From positions 1,216,543-1,280,542 of the forward strand of contig NZ_JBCFBO010000001.1 of the NCBI RefSeq assembly GCF_038562635.1: 64,000 bases of DNA, given 5' to 3'. The DNA is from Methanobacterium sp. (GTDB lineage: Archaea; Methanobacteriota; Methanobacteria; Methanobacteriales; Methanobacteriaceae). Below the pieces are notes generated by a model, which ran no database searches, was not told the DNA's origin, and worked only from the letters and a program-made list of their open reading frames with translations. The translations under genes were made by a program, and so were the position numbers. This document shows, one piece after another, positions 1 through 9,481 of this stretch (position 1 is the first letter of the stretch; each line of letters begins with the position of its first letter).

Positions 1-84
1 TCTATCTCCAATTGACCAGAAATCGTTTCCACAGGTAATACAAGTTTTTTTAGTAAATCCTAGTTCTTCAAGTTGGCGAGACAT
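1..84 (-). CDS. alaS: Alanyl-tRNA synthetase, N-terminal fragment (runs off window)
   Basis: An open frame begins with ATG at 84 and runs off the left edge after 28 codons. The residues include the pair KKTCITCGNDFWSIGDR, which resembles the N-terminal Cys-x2-Cys and FWS segment of archaeal AlaRS. AlaRS charges tRNA-Ala with alanine in the cytoplasm. The position, downstream of rpl12 on the same strand, is where methanobacterial genomes usually carry alaS. Only the start is present, so the catalytic core cannot be checked. The identification rests on this short segment and on synteny. Confidence 0.75.
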   Translation of the reverse strand, partial: MSRQLEELGFTKKTCITCGNDFWSIGDR

Positions 85-110
85 AGTAATCATTGATAAA
101 AGTTATTAAA

Positions 111-137
111 TTATAGTAAATTACCAAATATTTTTAT
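111..137 (+). repeat. Possible degenerate end of the TATAGTGAATGAC repeat family
   Basis: The segment just upstream of alaS reads TATAGTAAATTACC followed by AAATATTTTT. It matches the left end of the element at 39378 closely, but no matching right terminal repeat was found before rpl12. It may be a decayed copy or a chance AT-rich match. Confidence 0.3.
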
Positions 138-226
138 ACAACACTTTAAACGGTGTTTTTATTTTTAAATATTAATCTTTATAAATTGAATAATTTACAT
201 TTTTGACTTAAAATAGCAGTATAATT

Positions 227-240
227 AAAATAAAAAAATA
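227..240 (-). terminator. Poly-T terminator after the ribosomal protein operon
   Basis: On the minus strand this reads as an almost uninterrupted T-run just after the rpl12 stop. Archaeal RNA polymerase stops at such T-runs. It would separate the ribosomal stalk transcript from alaS. Confidence 0.45.
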
Positions 241-274
241 GGAGAAAGCCAAAAATGGCTTTGAAGTTTTGGAA

Positions 275-577
275 TTATCCGAAGAGAGCACCGAGACCTG
301 CTGCGGCTTCTTCTTCTTTTTCTTCTTCCTCTTCTTCTTCCTCTTCTTCTTCTTCAGCTGGAGCTGCTGCTGGAGCTGCTGCTGCTGGAGCTGCTGCTGC
401 TACTGCAGTTTTTTCCATTGCTTCTTCGATGTCTACGTCTTCGAGTGCTGCGATTAATGCTTTTACTCTAGCTTCGTCTACTTCTGCTCCTGCTGCTTCT
501 AATATTTTAGTTACATTTCCTTCGTTAATTTCCTGACCAGTTGTGTGCAATAACATTGCTGCGTATACATATTCCAT
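275..577 (-). CDS. rpl12: Large ribosomal subunit protein P1/L12, acidic stalk protein
   Basis: The product is a 100-residue archaeal L12 (P1). It forms the flexible ribosomal stalk that recruits translation GTPases. The N-terminal dimerisation part starts MEYVYAAMLLHTTG, followed by an Ala/Pro hinge, a long glutamate run and the diagnostic C-terminus ending AAAGLGALFG, which is shared with P0 just upstream. The start chosen is ATG at 577, because an upstream in-frame GTG at 586 lies inside the GGTGAT ribosome site. It is the last gene of the ribosomal cluster, 26 bp after rpl10. The low-complexity acidic tail gives an artefactual poly-Ser frame on the opposite strand. Confidence 0.97.
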   Translation of the reverse strand: MEYVYAAMLLHTTGQEINEGNVTKILEAAGAEVDEARVKALIAALEDVDIEEAMEKTAVAAAAPAAAAPAAAPAEEEEEEEEEEEEKEEEAAAGLGALFG

Positions 578-603
578 TATAATCACCTTTCAATTTTATA
601 AAT

Positions 604-1608
604 TTAACCAAACAAGGCACCTAACCCTGCTGCGGCATCTTCTTCTTTTTCTTCTTCCTCTTCTTCTTCGTCTTCATCTTCTTCTTTTTCTTCTGATTTA
701 ACTTCAACAGCCTGTGGGCGTGATTTTAGTTTGTCCAGAAGTTCATCATCAAGTGCTTCTTCATTTTTGCTAGCTATTTCAGATGCCAGTGCTAACATTT
801 GTAAGTAAGCCTTGGATAACAGTAAGTCTGTTGTTTTTGATGTGAGAATTTCTGCATTTAATGCTAGATTCATTGACTTGCTTGCAGCATTCTGTATTAT
901 ATATGGCATAGCCACTTTGTTGTATATTGAAGCATTTACTGATAAGTTCAATGCTTGAGAGAATGCAGTCTGTATATCAGATATGGTTTTACTCTCATCA
1001 ATTGTTAAAAGATCAGATGTGTATACCGTTTGATCTTCATATGCTGCTACTAAATCAATTCCAACTTCCATTGGGTGGATATCAAGTCTTGTAAGAATAC
1101 CTGCTATCTCCCTGGAAACTACTTCCCCTTCAGCTACAACAACCTTATCCTTGGTTATGACGATTTTTCCTTTATCAATTTTTGCAGGAATACCGACTTT
1201 TTGAAGTTCCCCAAGAATAGGACCTGGTTTGAAAGCTGTGTCACCTTTAGGTACTACAATATCTGCAGGGGCAATACTTCCAGCCTTTGCAGGAGCAGGA
1301 GTCTTACTAGCTTCAAGAATCTTAAAAAGCTTAAATGGATTCATATTTGTAAAGATTAATGCAGGTTGCCCTTCCATATGTTCTCCGAGAGCATCTATAT
1401 TAGATTTTTGAGATTCACTTAAAGCAAGGCTCATCAATGTCTTTCTTGACATTTTTACAGTTGCGTCCTCTTTTAAGGTTCTTCTCATCTTTTGGAGTTG
1501 AGGAGCTGGTATATCTGCTAGATTAGCCATACCTACTACGCTATGGCCGTCAATCAGTTCTTTAAGATTATTTACCTCGTCCTTTTTCCAATTAGCAACA
1601 TGAGCCAT
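604..1608 (-). CDS. rpl10: Large ribosomal subunit protein P0/L10, stalk base
   Basis: The 334-residue protein matches archaeal P0 in length and order: an N-terminal L10 rRNA-binding domain (from MAHVANWKKDEV), the archaeal/eukaryal insertion, then a C-terminal helical spine that binds L12 dimers, an acidic run and the terminal GLGALFG tail. P0 anchors the L12 stalk to 23S rRNA. The ATG overlaps the end of rpl1 by one base, so the two genes are translationally coupled. Nothing unusual was seen. Confidence 0.97.
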   Translation of the reverse strand: MAHVANWKKDEVNNLKELIDGHSVVGMANLADIPAPQLQKMRRTLKEDATVKMSRKTLMSLALSESQKSNIDALGEHMEGQPALIFTNMNPFKLFKILEASKTPAPAKAGSIAPADIVVPKGDTAFKPGPILGELQKVGIPAKIDKGKIVITKDKVVVAEGEVVSREIAGILTRLDIHPMEVGIDLVAAYEDQTVYTSDLLTIDESKTISDIQTAFSQALNLSVNASIYNKVAMPYIIQNAASKSMNLALNAEILTSKTTDLLLSKAYLQMLALASEIASKNEEALDDELLDKLKSRPQAVEVKSEEKEEDEDEEEEEEEKEEDAAAGLGALFG

Positions 1609-2246
1609 TAGATCACCCTCGTTACTGGACCCATGGTTGTTTTAACATACATGGATTTTATTTGGTTTCTTCCTTTTTCAAGGTTCCTGTCCAATACGCC
1701 AAGCACAGCTTCTACATTATCCGCAATCAGTTCATCATCCATATCTTGTGAACCTACAATCGCCTGAATAACTGGCTGATCTTTTATTCTTACTTTTACA
1801 GTATTAGAAAGCCTTTCCAATATAGGATCTGGTTTTACAGTAGCTGGAACTGGTTTTGGCATTTTTTTCCTAGGCCCAAGAACTGGTCCTAAAAATCTAC
1901 CAACCTGTGGCATCATATCTGCCTGTGCAACAAAAAATGTGTATTGACTGGCCATTTTTTTGGCCTGTTTCCGGTCTTTTCCCAGCTCTTCTAAATCAGC
2001 TTTGCTGATTACAAGGTCTGCACCGGCATTTTCTGCTAGAATTGCCAGTTCACCATCTGCTATAACGGCAATTTTAATGCCTTTACCGCGTCCATTTGGA
2101 AGGAAGACTTCTTCATCAAATCTGTTTTCTGGTTTTTTCACGTCTAAATCTTTGATGTTTATAACAACATCGATAGACTGTGTGAAGTTTCTCGGCTTGG
2201 ATTCTTCCTTAGCCTTCTTCACTGCTTCCACTATCTCTTGATTCAT
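1608..2246 (-). CDS. rpl1: Large ribosomal subunit protein L1
   Basis: The product is a 212-residue L1, the protein of the mobile L1 stalk that assists release of deacylated tRNA. The family segment FLGPVLGPRKKMPKP is present near residue 125. Start ATG 2246 lies 6 bases after GGAGG; a TTG one codon upstream is too close to it. Unlike its neighbours, rpl1 is separated from rpl11 by about 100 bp with its own TATA-like sequence and a leader hairpin, so it probably begins a separate rpl1-rpl10-rpl12 transcript. In other methanogens L1 represses its own mRNA; that is family knowledge, not shown here. Confidence 0.97.
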   Translation of the reverse strand: MNQEIVEAVKKAKEESKPRNFTQSIDVVINIKDLDVKKPENRFDEEVFLPNGRGKGIKIAVIADGELAILAENAGADLVISKADLEELGKDRKQAKKMASQYTFFVAQADMMPQVGRFLGPVLGPRKKMPKPVPATVKPDPILERLSNTVKVRIKDQPVIQAIVGSQDMDDELIADNVEAVLGVLDRNLEKGRNQIKSMYVKTTMGPVTRVI

Positions 2247-2259
2247 CAAATTCCTCCAT

Positions 2260-2281
2260 GAACTTTTTTGATAAAAAGTTC
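2260..2281 (-). promoter_or_regulatory. Leader hairpin just upstream of the rpl1 ribosome site
   Basis: A 9-bp perfect inverted repeat (GAACTTTTT / AAAAAGTTC, 4-base loop) ends a few bases before the GGAGG of rpl1. A TATA-like TTAAATATATAAG lies about 45 bp further upstream (around 2325-2338). Such a hairpin next to the ribosome site could control translation of the L1 operon, but this is inference. Confidence 0.4.
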
Positions 2282-2349
2282 ACAATTATATGTGGTATTT
2301 AAACCAAACGGATTATTTTGGTCAACTTATATATTTAATTTATTAAAAT

Positions 2350-3272
<923 letters not shown>

Positions 3273-3326
3273 ATTATCACTTACCTAAAACATTTAAGCT
3301 AATTTAATGCAGTAAATCAATAAAAA

Positions 3327-3512
3327 TTATGTTTGACTAATTAACTGAGCCACAAGAGTTATTACAAAACCTATGACCCCTATGATTATAATTCCAATTC
3401 CAGTTATCTTTGCTACGTTTATATATTCATCACGTTCTGGCCTTTTGGATATGTATAAAACTCTTCTGTATTGTTTTAAAGCTTGGGTAATAGATTCTTT
3501 ATTCAAATTCAT
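3327..3512 (-). CDS. secE: Preprotein translocase subunit SecE (Sec61 gamma)
   Basis: The product is a 61-residue, single-span membrane protein. An amphipathic N-terminal helix with the YRRVLYISKRPERDEY segment is followed by one hydrophobic span (about residues 35-58). It is the small clamp subunit of the SecYEG/Sec61 channel. The length and the position before spt5 are typical. Confidence 0.93.
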   Translation of the reverse strand: MNLNKESITQALKQYRRVLYISKRPERDEYINVAKITGIGIIIIGVIGFVITLVAQLISQT

Positions 3513-3709
3513 AAAAATACCTACTTAAATTCATAATAGAATAAGTTATTGAATTAAGGATTGGGAATAATGTATTTGGTAATTATTCTATATAAATGAT
3601 AATAGTTTATTTTCATTATGAATTTATAAACCTTTTCATTTTTATAGATAACTAAAACTAACCAAGAGAGAGAAAATCATAGGGTGTTTTTATAATTTAT
3701 ATTATATGA

Positions 3710-4861
3710 TTAAAAAACACCATCTATAAACTCTTCTAAAGCAGATTCATGCACAGAATCTTTGCTTTCTTCTTCCAGATACTCGCGTTCAGCAGGCGCG
3801 CCATATATGTGAGGAGATTTTACTCCAGCTACTACTATAGTTGTCCTGATGATATTTTGAAGGTCTTCCTGTATCTGTGTACCCCAGATTATGTTTGCAT
3901 CGGGATCAAGTTCATCAGCCACTATCTGAACAATCTTTTCAGCTTCGTGTAATGTCATATCTGAACTTCCAGATATGTTTATCAATGCACCTTTAGCATT
4001 TGAAATATCCAGATCAAGTAATGGACTATTTAATGCCTCATGAACAGATTCAATTGCCCTATCGCCAGATTCAGATTCGCCCATACCAATCATTGCCATT
4101 CCAGAACCCTGCATTATACTTCGTATATCTGCAAAGTCAAGACTTACAAGACCAGGTTTAGTTATGAGCTCGGTTATTCCTTTAACAGCTCTTCCTAAGA
4201 GTTCATCTGTAACCATGAAAGCTTTGTTTATAGGCAGATTTGGTGCAACTTCCAGTAATTTATCATTAGGTACAACAATTACTGTATCTGCATTACTCTG
4301 CAGCTTTTCAAGTCCTTTTTCAGCATTTTCTCGTCGTCTGAGTCCTTCAGCACTGAAAGGCATTGTAGCGACTGCAATAGTTAATGCGCCAATTTTTTTG
4401 GCTAACTTCGCAATTACTGGAGCAGATCCTGTTCCAGTACCTCCACCAAGCCCACAGGTTACAAAAACCATGTCGGCTCCTTCTAACCTTTCTTTTATCT
4501 GTTCTTCACTTTCTTCAGCACTTTCTTCACCTATCTCAGGTATACCGCCAGCGCCTAATCCTCCACATGTTCCTTTACCTATGAGTATCTTTTGATGAGA
4601 ATTTGAGTAGAATAAGTCCTGTGCATCTGTATTTACTGAAATAGTATCTGCGCCTTCGATTCCTATTTCCATAAGTCTTGAAACTGTATTATTTCCAGCC
4701 CCTCCAGTTCCAACAACAAATATTTTTGCTTTACTCTGTTCTATAATGTCTTTGAGGTCACTGTTGATGTCTGATATATCGAAGTTATTCTGGATATCAC
4801 TTGGTGTTCTCTCCCTTCTCACTTCAGATTCTTTTAAGGTACTATTTATAAGAGATTTCAA
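3710..4861 (-). CDS. ftsZ: Cell division GTPase FtsZ
   Basis: The 383-residue tubulin-like GTPase polymerises into the division ring. The nucleotide-binding motifs are intact: GTGGAGNNTV (51-60) and the tubulin signature GGGTGTGSAP (139-148). The T7 synergy loop region LDFADIRSIM is also present. An N-terminal extension of about 45 residues and an acidic C-terminal tail ending FIDGVF flank the core. The start is TTG at 4861 with GGTAGGA upstream. A TATA-like TTTAAATATAAG lies near 4914-4925. It is the first gene of the minus-strand block. Confidence 0.97.
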   Translation of the reverse strand: MKSLINSTLKESEVRRERTPSDIQNNFDISDINSDLKDIIEQSKAKIFVVGTGGAGNNTVSRLMEIGIEGADTISVNTDAQDLFYSNSHQKILIGKGTCGGLGAGGIPEIGEESAEESEEQIKERLEGADMVFVTCGLGGGTGTGSAPVIAKLAKKIGALTIAVATMPFSAEGLRRRENAEKGLEKLQSNADTVIVVPNDKLLEVAPNLPINKAFMVTDELLGRAVKGITELITKPGLVSLDFADIRSIMQGSGMAMIGMGESESGDRAIESVHEALNSPLLDLDISNAKGALINISGSSDMTLHEAEKIVQIVADELDPDANIIWGTQIQEDLQNIIRTTIVVAGVKSPHIYGAPAEREYLEEESKDSVHESALEEFIDGVF

Positions 4862-5137
4862 TTCCTACCCCCACAGCCAATGTTGTTAAATTTATTTGTG
4901 GTATTGTAATAACTTATATTTAAAACCAGCGATTATATCAATGATAATTTACTATCTTGCAAATAATTTTTTAGTTTTATGAGGATATCCCCGCCACATC
5001 TTTTAGATATTGCTCAAGTATATTACTACATTAATGTCTTTGATTTTCTAATATATGTCCACGTTAAATTCATGAAAATATATCTAAATATAAGAATTAT
5101 CTCCTAAAATTTAAGATTAAAAAACTATTCCCGCAAA

Positions 5138-5701
5138 CTAAGATCGAGGCATTGCAATTATCTCTTTAATTTTAAGATCAAAGAAATTATTCATATGCGC
5201 CGGCTCTAAAACTACCGCAGCATCAGCACCCCATGCAGTTCCACCAATTGCAATTATCTCAGAGTCCATGGGTATTAAACCAGCATCAGCAGCCATAATG
5301 GTTACTTCAACACAAACCTTTATTCCCTGGCCAAATAATCTAAGGGTGCCTGCTATTACCTCAACAGGTGTTACTCCACCAAATTTATTTGATATTCCCC
5401 TGCCAACACCACTTAAAGCATGCGATCCTGTGTAAAATGTTATACCTTTTTCTACAAGCTTACTTTTGCCTTCTTCAGATATTTCCAGTTTTCCTTTTTC
5501 TTTAAATCCGGCATGATGAGTTATACTTACTATATCCACATCATCCATCGCTTCTTTTAGTTTAAGCGCGGTTTTACCAGATACAGATGCAACTACAATA
5601 TTTTTTATGCCTAATTCTTCTTTTCTCTGCTTTACAACTTCTACCAATTTATCTGTATTTTGTTCACCAGGACTTTCAAAATAATAAATGCTCTTTTCCA
5701 T
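5138..5701 (-). CDS. Pyruvate kinase C-terminal-domain-like protein, unknown function
   Basis: The 187-residue protein resembles the stand-alone alpha/beta domain found at the C-terminus of pyruvate kinase (COG1751-like). It has the segments VVASVSGKTALKLKE, VDIVSITHHAGF and GIGGTAWGADAAVVLEPAH. It lacks the pyruvate kinase barrel and its catalytic residues, so it cannot be a pyruvate kinase alone. Homologues are frequent in methanogens, but no reaction is known to me. It stands alone between ftsZ and the divergent comA. Confidence 0.7.
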   Translation of the reverse strand: MEKSIYYFESPGEQNTDKLVEVVKQRKEELGIKNIVVASVSGKTALKLKEAMDDVDIVSITHHAGFKEKGKLEISEEGKSKLVEKGITFYTGSHALSGVGRGISNKFGGVTPVEVIAGTLRLFGQGIKVCVEVTIMAADAGLIPMDSEIIAIGGTAWGADAAVVLEPAHMNNFFDLKIKEIIAMPRS

Positions 5702-6012
5702 TTATTTCACCTCAATAACACCCTTATTTATCTATCTCCAAAACTTTATACTTTATTGATATTTTTTGCAGCTATGCCAGGTTTACCCCATAAATCACCG
5801 AAGACATGATGCCCTAAAATAAAGCGTAACTAAAAATTTTATTTTTGATAGTATTATCTGTTACAATTTACATATTTATACAAAAATTAGAATGTCAAAT
5901 TAACAAACACAAACTTTAAAATTTACATGCATTACTATATAAATCACAAAAACAATAAAAAACTGACATAATTAGATTTAATTGTTTTAGAAATTTATCA
6001 AAAGGTGAATTA
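5702..6012 (+). other. Intergenic region between the PK-C-like gene and comA
   Basis: This AT-rich divergent promoter region has no open frame. A TATA-like ACTATATAAATC lies near 5934-5945, about 70 bp before the comA start. No RNA gene or repeat was recognised. Confidence 0.5.
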
Positions 6013-6786
6013 ATGAAAGCATTTGACTTTATTGGGTCATATAGAATTCCTAAACCCCGAAAAATAGGAATAACAATGATGTTAGATAAAGGTCTGGGTT
6101 TAAATGCCCTAAACGATCTGATGGAAGTATCTGGTGAATATATAGACCTCGCCAAATTTGGATGGTGCACTTCAGCACTCCATGATAGAGATCTTGTTAA
6201 AGACAAAATTGACACATATTTATCCTACGATGTAACTCCTTATCCTGGAGGAACTCTTTTTGAAGTTGCATATATGAAAAATAAATTTTCAGAGTTTTTA
6301 GATGAATCTGACGAGTTAGGTTTTACAGCCATTGAGATATCAGATGGATCTACAATCATATCCCCCGAAGAAAGAAGAAATATAATCTCTGAAACTAAGG
6401 ATAGAGGATTCACAGTTATTTCAGAAGTTGGAAAAAAGAATCCTAAAGATGATTGTAAACTGGACACTGAAGACCGTGTGAAACTTATAAATTCCGATAT
6501 AAATGCAGGTTCAGATAGAATACTGATTGAAGCACGTGAAGGCGGAAAGGGTATAGGCATTTATGATGAATGTGGAAATGTTAAGGAAGAAGAAGTTGAA
6601 ATACTTGCAAAGACAGATATGGAAAAAATAATCTGGGAAGCCCCTTTAAAAAACCAGCAGACTTATTTAATCCTGAAATTTGGACCAAATATAAATCTGG
6701 GCAATATAGCGCCAGATGAAGTAACTGCACTTGAAACCATGCGGCGCGGGCTTAGAGGGGATACTTTAGGTAAATTAGACCTTTAA
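6013..6786 (+). CDS. comA: Phosphosulfolactate synthase (coenzyme M synthesis)
   Basis: The 257-residue TIM-barrel enzyme adds sulfite to phosphoenolpyruvate to give phosphosulfolactate, the first step of the PEP route to coenzyme M, the methyl carrier of methanogenesis. Family landmarks are KPRKIGITMMLDKGLG, YIDLAKFGWCTSAL, YPGGTLFE, EISDGS and a C-terminal NLGNIAPDEV-LE-RGLRGDT segment. Length matches ComA (about 250-260). The ATG follows AAAGGTGAATTA. Other com genes are not adjacent. Confidence 0.95.
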   Translation: MKAFDFIGSYRIPKPRKIGITMMLDKGLGLNALNDLMEVSGEYIDLAKFGWCTSALHDRDLVKDKIDTYLSYDVTPYPGGTLFEVAYMKNKFSEFLDESDELGFTAIEISDGSTIISPEERRNIISETKDRGFTVISEVGKKNPKDDCKLDTEDRVKLINSDINAGSDRILIEAREGGKGIGIYDECGNVKEEEVEILAKTDMEKIIWEAPLKNQQTYLILKFGPNINLGNIAPDEVTALETMRRGLRGDTLGKLDL

Positions 6787-6818
6787 CCCACTATTTCTTA
6801 TTTTTATAATTACACTCA

Positions 6819-7499
6819 CTATTTAATACAGTAAAATCCAGCCTGCATATAAGAATACCAGAACATCTCAACTACACTAAATCCACTTTTTCTAAGTAAT
6901 GAAAGATGATCCTCAACAGTTATAGGGAAATATTCTACACCAAACCGTTTAATATGGTTATCAGCATCAACAACTGTTTTACCCCTTGAAATTTGAAATT
7001 TTCTCCAGTACTCTTTTCCTATTTCAGTTCCTTGGTCTGTAAGCGGGCGAATATTTTCAAATGTTACATAAACCCCATTTTCATTTAAATTATTATAGCA
7101 GGACTTTACAGCTTTATATCTCTCATTTTCATTTAGGTAATGATGTGATTGAATTGAAGTAATTACATCAGCTGGATCTGAAAGAGAAATATTCTGACTT
7201 GGTGCAGGTTCTAGAAATTCCACGTTTTTATTATCTTCTAATTTTTCTTTTGCTTTATTTAGCATGTCTGCAGAAGGATCAGCCAGTATAAATACAGTAT
7301 TTTGGAATTTTTGCAGCGCTTTTTCTACCAGATTACCTGTCCCACAGCCAGTATCTAACCAATTATCAGGCCGAATATCCATCGATTCAATTAAATTAAT
7401 GATTTCCTGGTGAAAGAAATTATAGTAAGGGATTGTATTTGCTATTTGTAAGTCATATTCACTTGAAAGGTGTGATGTTAAATTATCTAATTTCTGCAT
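6819..7499 (-). CDS. Class I SAM-dependent methyltransferase, substrate unknown
   Basis: The 226-residue Rossmann-fold methyltransferase has motif I LDTGCGTGNLVEKAL near residue 45 and an acidic motif II (ILADPSADML). A later DVITSIQSHHYL marks the motif IV region. The C-terminus contains aromatic residues but no domain that names a substrate; it could be a small-molecule enzyme of the UbiE/Tam type. The ATG follows GGAGAAG. It converges on comA with about 30 bp between stops. Confidence 0.8.
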   Translation of the reverse strand: MQKLDNLTSHLSSEYDLQIANTIPYYNFFHQEIINLIESMDIRPDNWLDTGCGTGNLVEKALQKFQNTVFILADPSADMLNKAKEKLEDNKNVEFLEPAPSQNISLSDPADVITSIQSHHYLNENERYKAVKSCYNNLNENGVYVTFENIRPLTDQGTEIGKEYWRKFQISRGKTVVDADNHIKRFGVEYFPITVEDHLSLLRKSGFSVVEMFWYSYMQAGFYCIK

Positions 7500-7549
7500 T
7501 TTTACTTCTCCAAATAATCTTATAAATTAAAATTAAAGCTAATCTTTAA

Positions 7550-7708
7550 TATAGGGAATAACTAAATATTTTTGACTAATTATTTATAAGAAAATCATCT
7601 AGTGTTTTGGACCTCCAAAAATCTCTGATTTTTTAGGGATTCGCAGGTTACGATTTTCAAATATATCTAAAAATTATTAAGTTTAAAAAAGTTACGTTAT
7701 TGACTATA
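7550..7708. mobile_element. MITE-like element with terminal inverted repeats, copy 1
   Basis: The element is 159 bp long and bounded by TATAGGGAATAAC and GTTATTGACTATA (11 of 13 positions pair). Inner flanks match the element at 39378: CTAAATATTTTTGACTA on the left and GATTTTC-AATAT / AAGTTTAAAAAA on the right. The centre differs and holds a short hairpin (AAAAATC tct GATTTTT, 7617-7633). It contains no coding frame and sits in the divergent gap between the methyltransferase and cofE-like genes. It may be a non-autonomous transposable element. Confidence 0.55.
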
Positions 7709-7804
7709 TTTAATGATATATTTGATTTAATTGTAAATGTTATTTTCTAAATATCCCATAGATACTCTCAAATTTAGTTATACAACTCAATTAGATGTGC
7801 AGTT

Positions 7805-8647
7805 ATGAAAAATCAAAAATATAAAATTATTCCAGTTAAAACAGGTTATATCAAACCAAATGAACCATATGACATCATCATTGATAATGCTGAGAATTTA
7901 TTAGAGAATGGAGATTATCTCGTAATTTCAGAGACCCCCATAGCCATAGCCCAGGGCAGGATGGTTGATGAAGCATTGGTTAAACCTTCATACCTTGCAA
8001 CTTTTCTTGCAGATATCTGGTCAAAATACCTGTGGGGTTATATCCTCGGCCCTCTTTTAAGAATTAAACAGAGAACAATTAAAAATTTAAGAAACCTACC
8101 TCCTGAAGCGCGATCACATAAGGAAGTTGTACTGAAATATTATGGATTAAAACATGCTTTGAAGCCGGCTTCTGAAGCCGGAATTGACCTGAGTAATGCA
8201 CCGGGGACTTATGTCTCGCTGTTACCACACGAGCCGCAGCATGTGGTGGAAGACATTGCACAAAAAATATCTAAAAATGTTGCAAAAGAAGTTGTAGCTA
8301 TAGTAATTGATACAGATGCAACTTATGAATTTTTAGGTATGAAATTTACATCACTTCCCATAGCTGCAGAAGGAATTAAAGCTGATTTTGGAATAATGGG
8401 ATATCTGCTGGGAAGATTCGGCAGAATCATAGGCCCTACCCCCTTAGCTATCTCCAAACCTCAGAATATGGAAAAAATCCTGGAAATTGCCAAAGTTGCC
8501 GATGATTACCAAAACCAAACTGAATACAGTATGAAAACTGTTTACGACATGGGAAATACATTTGACAAAGAAGTTGACAGCGTAACAATTGAAATGTTGA
8601 GTTCTATAGAACATACCCCTGCAGTCATCATCAGGGAGATTAAATAA
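7805..8647 (+). CDS. CofE-like coenzyme F420:glutamate ligase family protein
   Basis: The 280-residue protein belongs to the CofE fold. CofE adds glutamates to coenzyme F420-0 using GTP. Visible landmarks are ENGDYLVISETPIAIAQG near residue 35, an internal VAIVIDTDATY acidic motif, and IMGYLLGRFGRIIGPTPLA. It is longer than usual CofE (about 245-250) and diverged around the N-terminal strand, so it may be the paralogue found in many methanogens rather than the true F420 ligase. It is a single-gene unit, with an AT-rich MITE-like region upstream. Confidence 0.72.
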   Translation: MKNQKYKIIPVKTGYIKPNEPYDIIIDNAENLLENGDYLVISETPIAIAQGRMVDEALVKPSYLATFLADIWSKYLWGYILGPLLRIKQRTIKNLRNLPPEARSHKEVVLKYYGLKHALKPASEAGIDLSNAPGTYVSLLPHEPQHVVEDIAQKISKNVAKEVVAIVIDTDATYEFLGMKFTSLPIAAEGIKADFGIMGYLLGRFGRIIGPTPLAISKPQNMEKILEIAKVADDYQNQTEYSMKTVYDMGNTFDKEVDSVTIEMLSSIEHTPAVIIREIK

Positions 8648-8904
8648 TGATAATATCTGTTGACATCATTGTTCGCCATGATCAATATTGTTACATCCAA
8701 ATAATTAAATAGTAGTATAACAATAATAATAACAAGAGTCAAAATGTGTTACTCAACATCATTTTGATAAAAATTAAAATTTAAATGTCTTAAGAACCAG
8801 TGTTTTTCAGAAATGCTCGTTAAATATTTTTTTAATTTAACTTTAACGACTTTGCAATTTACATCTACCGCACTTTTTTAAAATAATTTCCTAGGAGGAT
8901 AAAC

Positions 8905-9450
8905 ATGCTTAATGTTAATGGCCCAGTAACTCAAGAATTAATTAAATCTTCCCTATCTAAAGAAGGAACCCAGATTCTAAACGAAACTATGGTTCAAGAA
9001 TTGATCCAGGAAGTCACTGAAGATAATGAACATAGTCTCACCATTATCAAATGTCTTTTAGAAGGTAAAATAACCGATGAAGAAATTTCAGAAGAAATCG
9101 AAGTAAGACTCAATATAGTGAGAAGAATTCTTTACAAACTCTACGATGCAGGACTTGCAAGCTACAAGCGAAGTAAGGACCCTGAAACTCAATGGTACAC
9201 CTACAGCTGGACATTTGAAAAAGACAGTGTTATTGAAACTATTTCTAAGAATTACGAAGAAAAAGCGGAAGAAATCGAAGAATCATTAGCATATGAAGAA
9301 GACAATATGTTCTTTGTATGTACCAATGGATGCAGATTTAAATTTGAAGAAGCTGCAGAGTACAACTTCATATGCCCGGAATGTGATGAAACACTAGAGT
9401 ACCAGGATAACGCTTCCGTAATAACTGGATTAAAAGAACAAATGAGCTAA
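8905..9450 (+). CDS. tfe: Transcription factor E (TFE alpha)
   Basis: The 181-residue archaeal homologue of TFIIE-alpha stabilises the open promoter complex together with TBP and TFB. An N-terminal extended winged helix (about 25-105, with SLTIIKCLLEGKITDEEIS) is joined by a charged coiled linker to a C-terminal zinc ribbon with Cys139, Cys143, Cys157 and Cys160. The ATG follows the strong AGGAGG site. The HD-domain gene begins 31 bp downstream and may be co-transcribed. Confidence 0.96.
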   Translation: MLNVNGPVTQELIKSSLSKEGTQILNETMVQELIQEVTEDNEHSLTIIKCLLEGKITDEEISEEIEVRLNIVRRILYKLYDAGLASYKRSKDPETQWYTYSWTFEKDSVIETISKNYEEKAEEIEESLAYEEDNMFFVCTNGCRFKFEEAAEYNFICPECDETLEYQDNASVITGLKEQMS

Positions 9451-9481
9451 CACTCAAAAATCTATTTTCAGGGGCAAATAT

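Noticed and set aside
255..536. Open frames with long Ser or Phe runs on the plus strand
   Set aside because: They are antisense to the acidic Glu/Ala tail of rpl12 and its codon repeats; no ribosome site, no family.
5138..5701. Pyruvate kinase
   Set aside because: Only the C-terminal-type domain is present; the catalytic barrel is missing.
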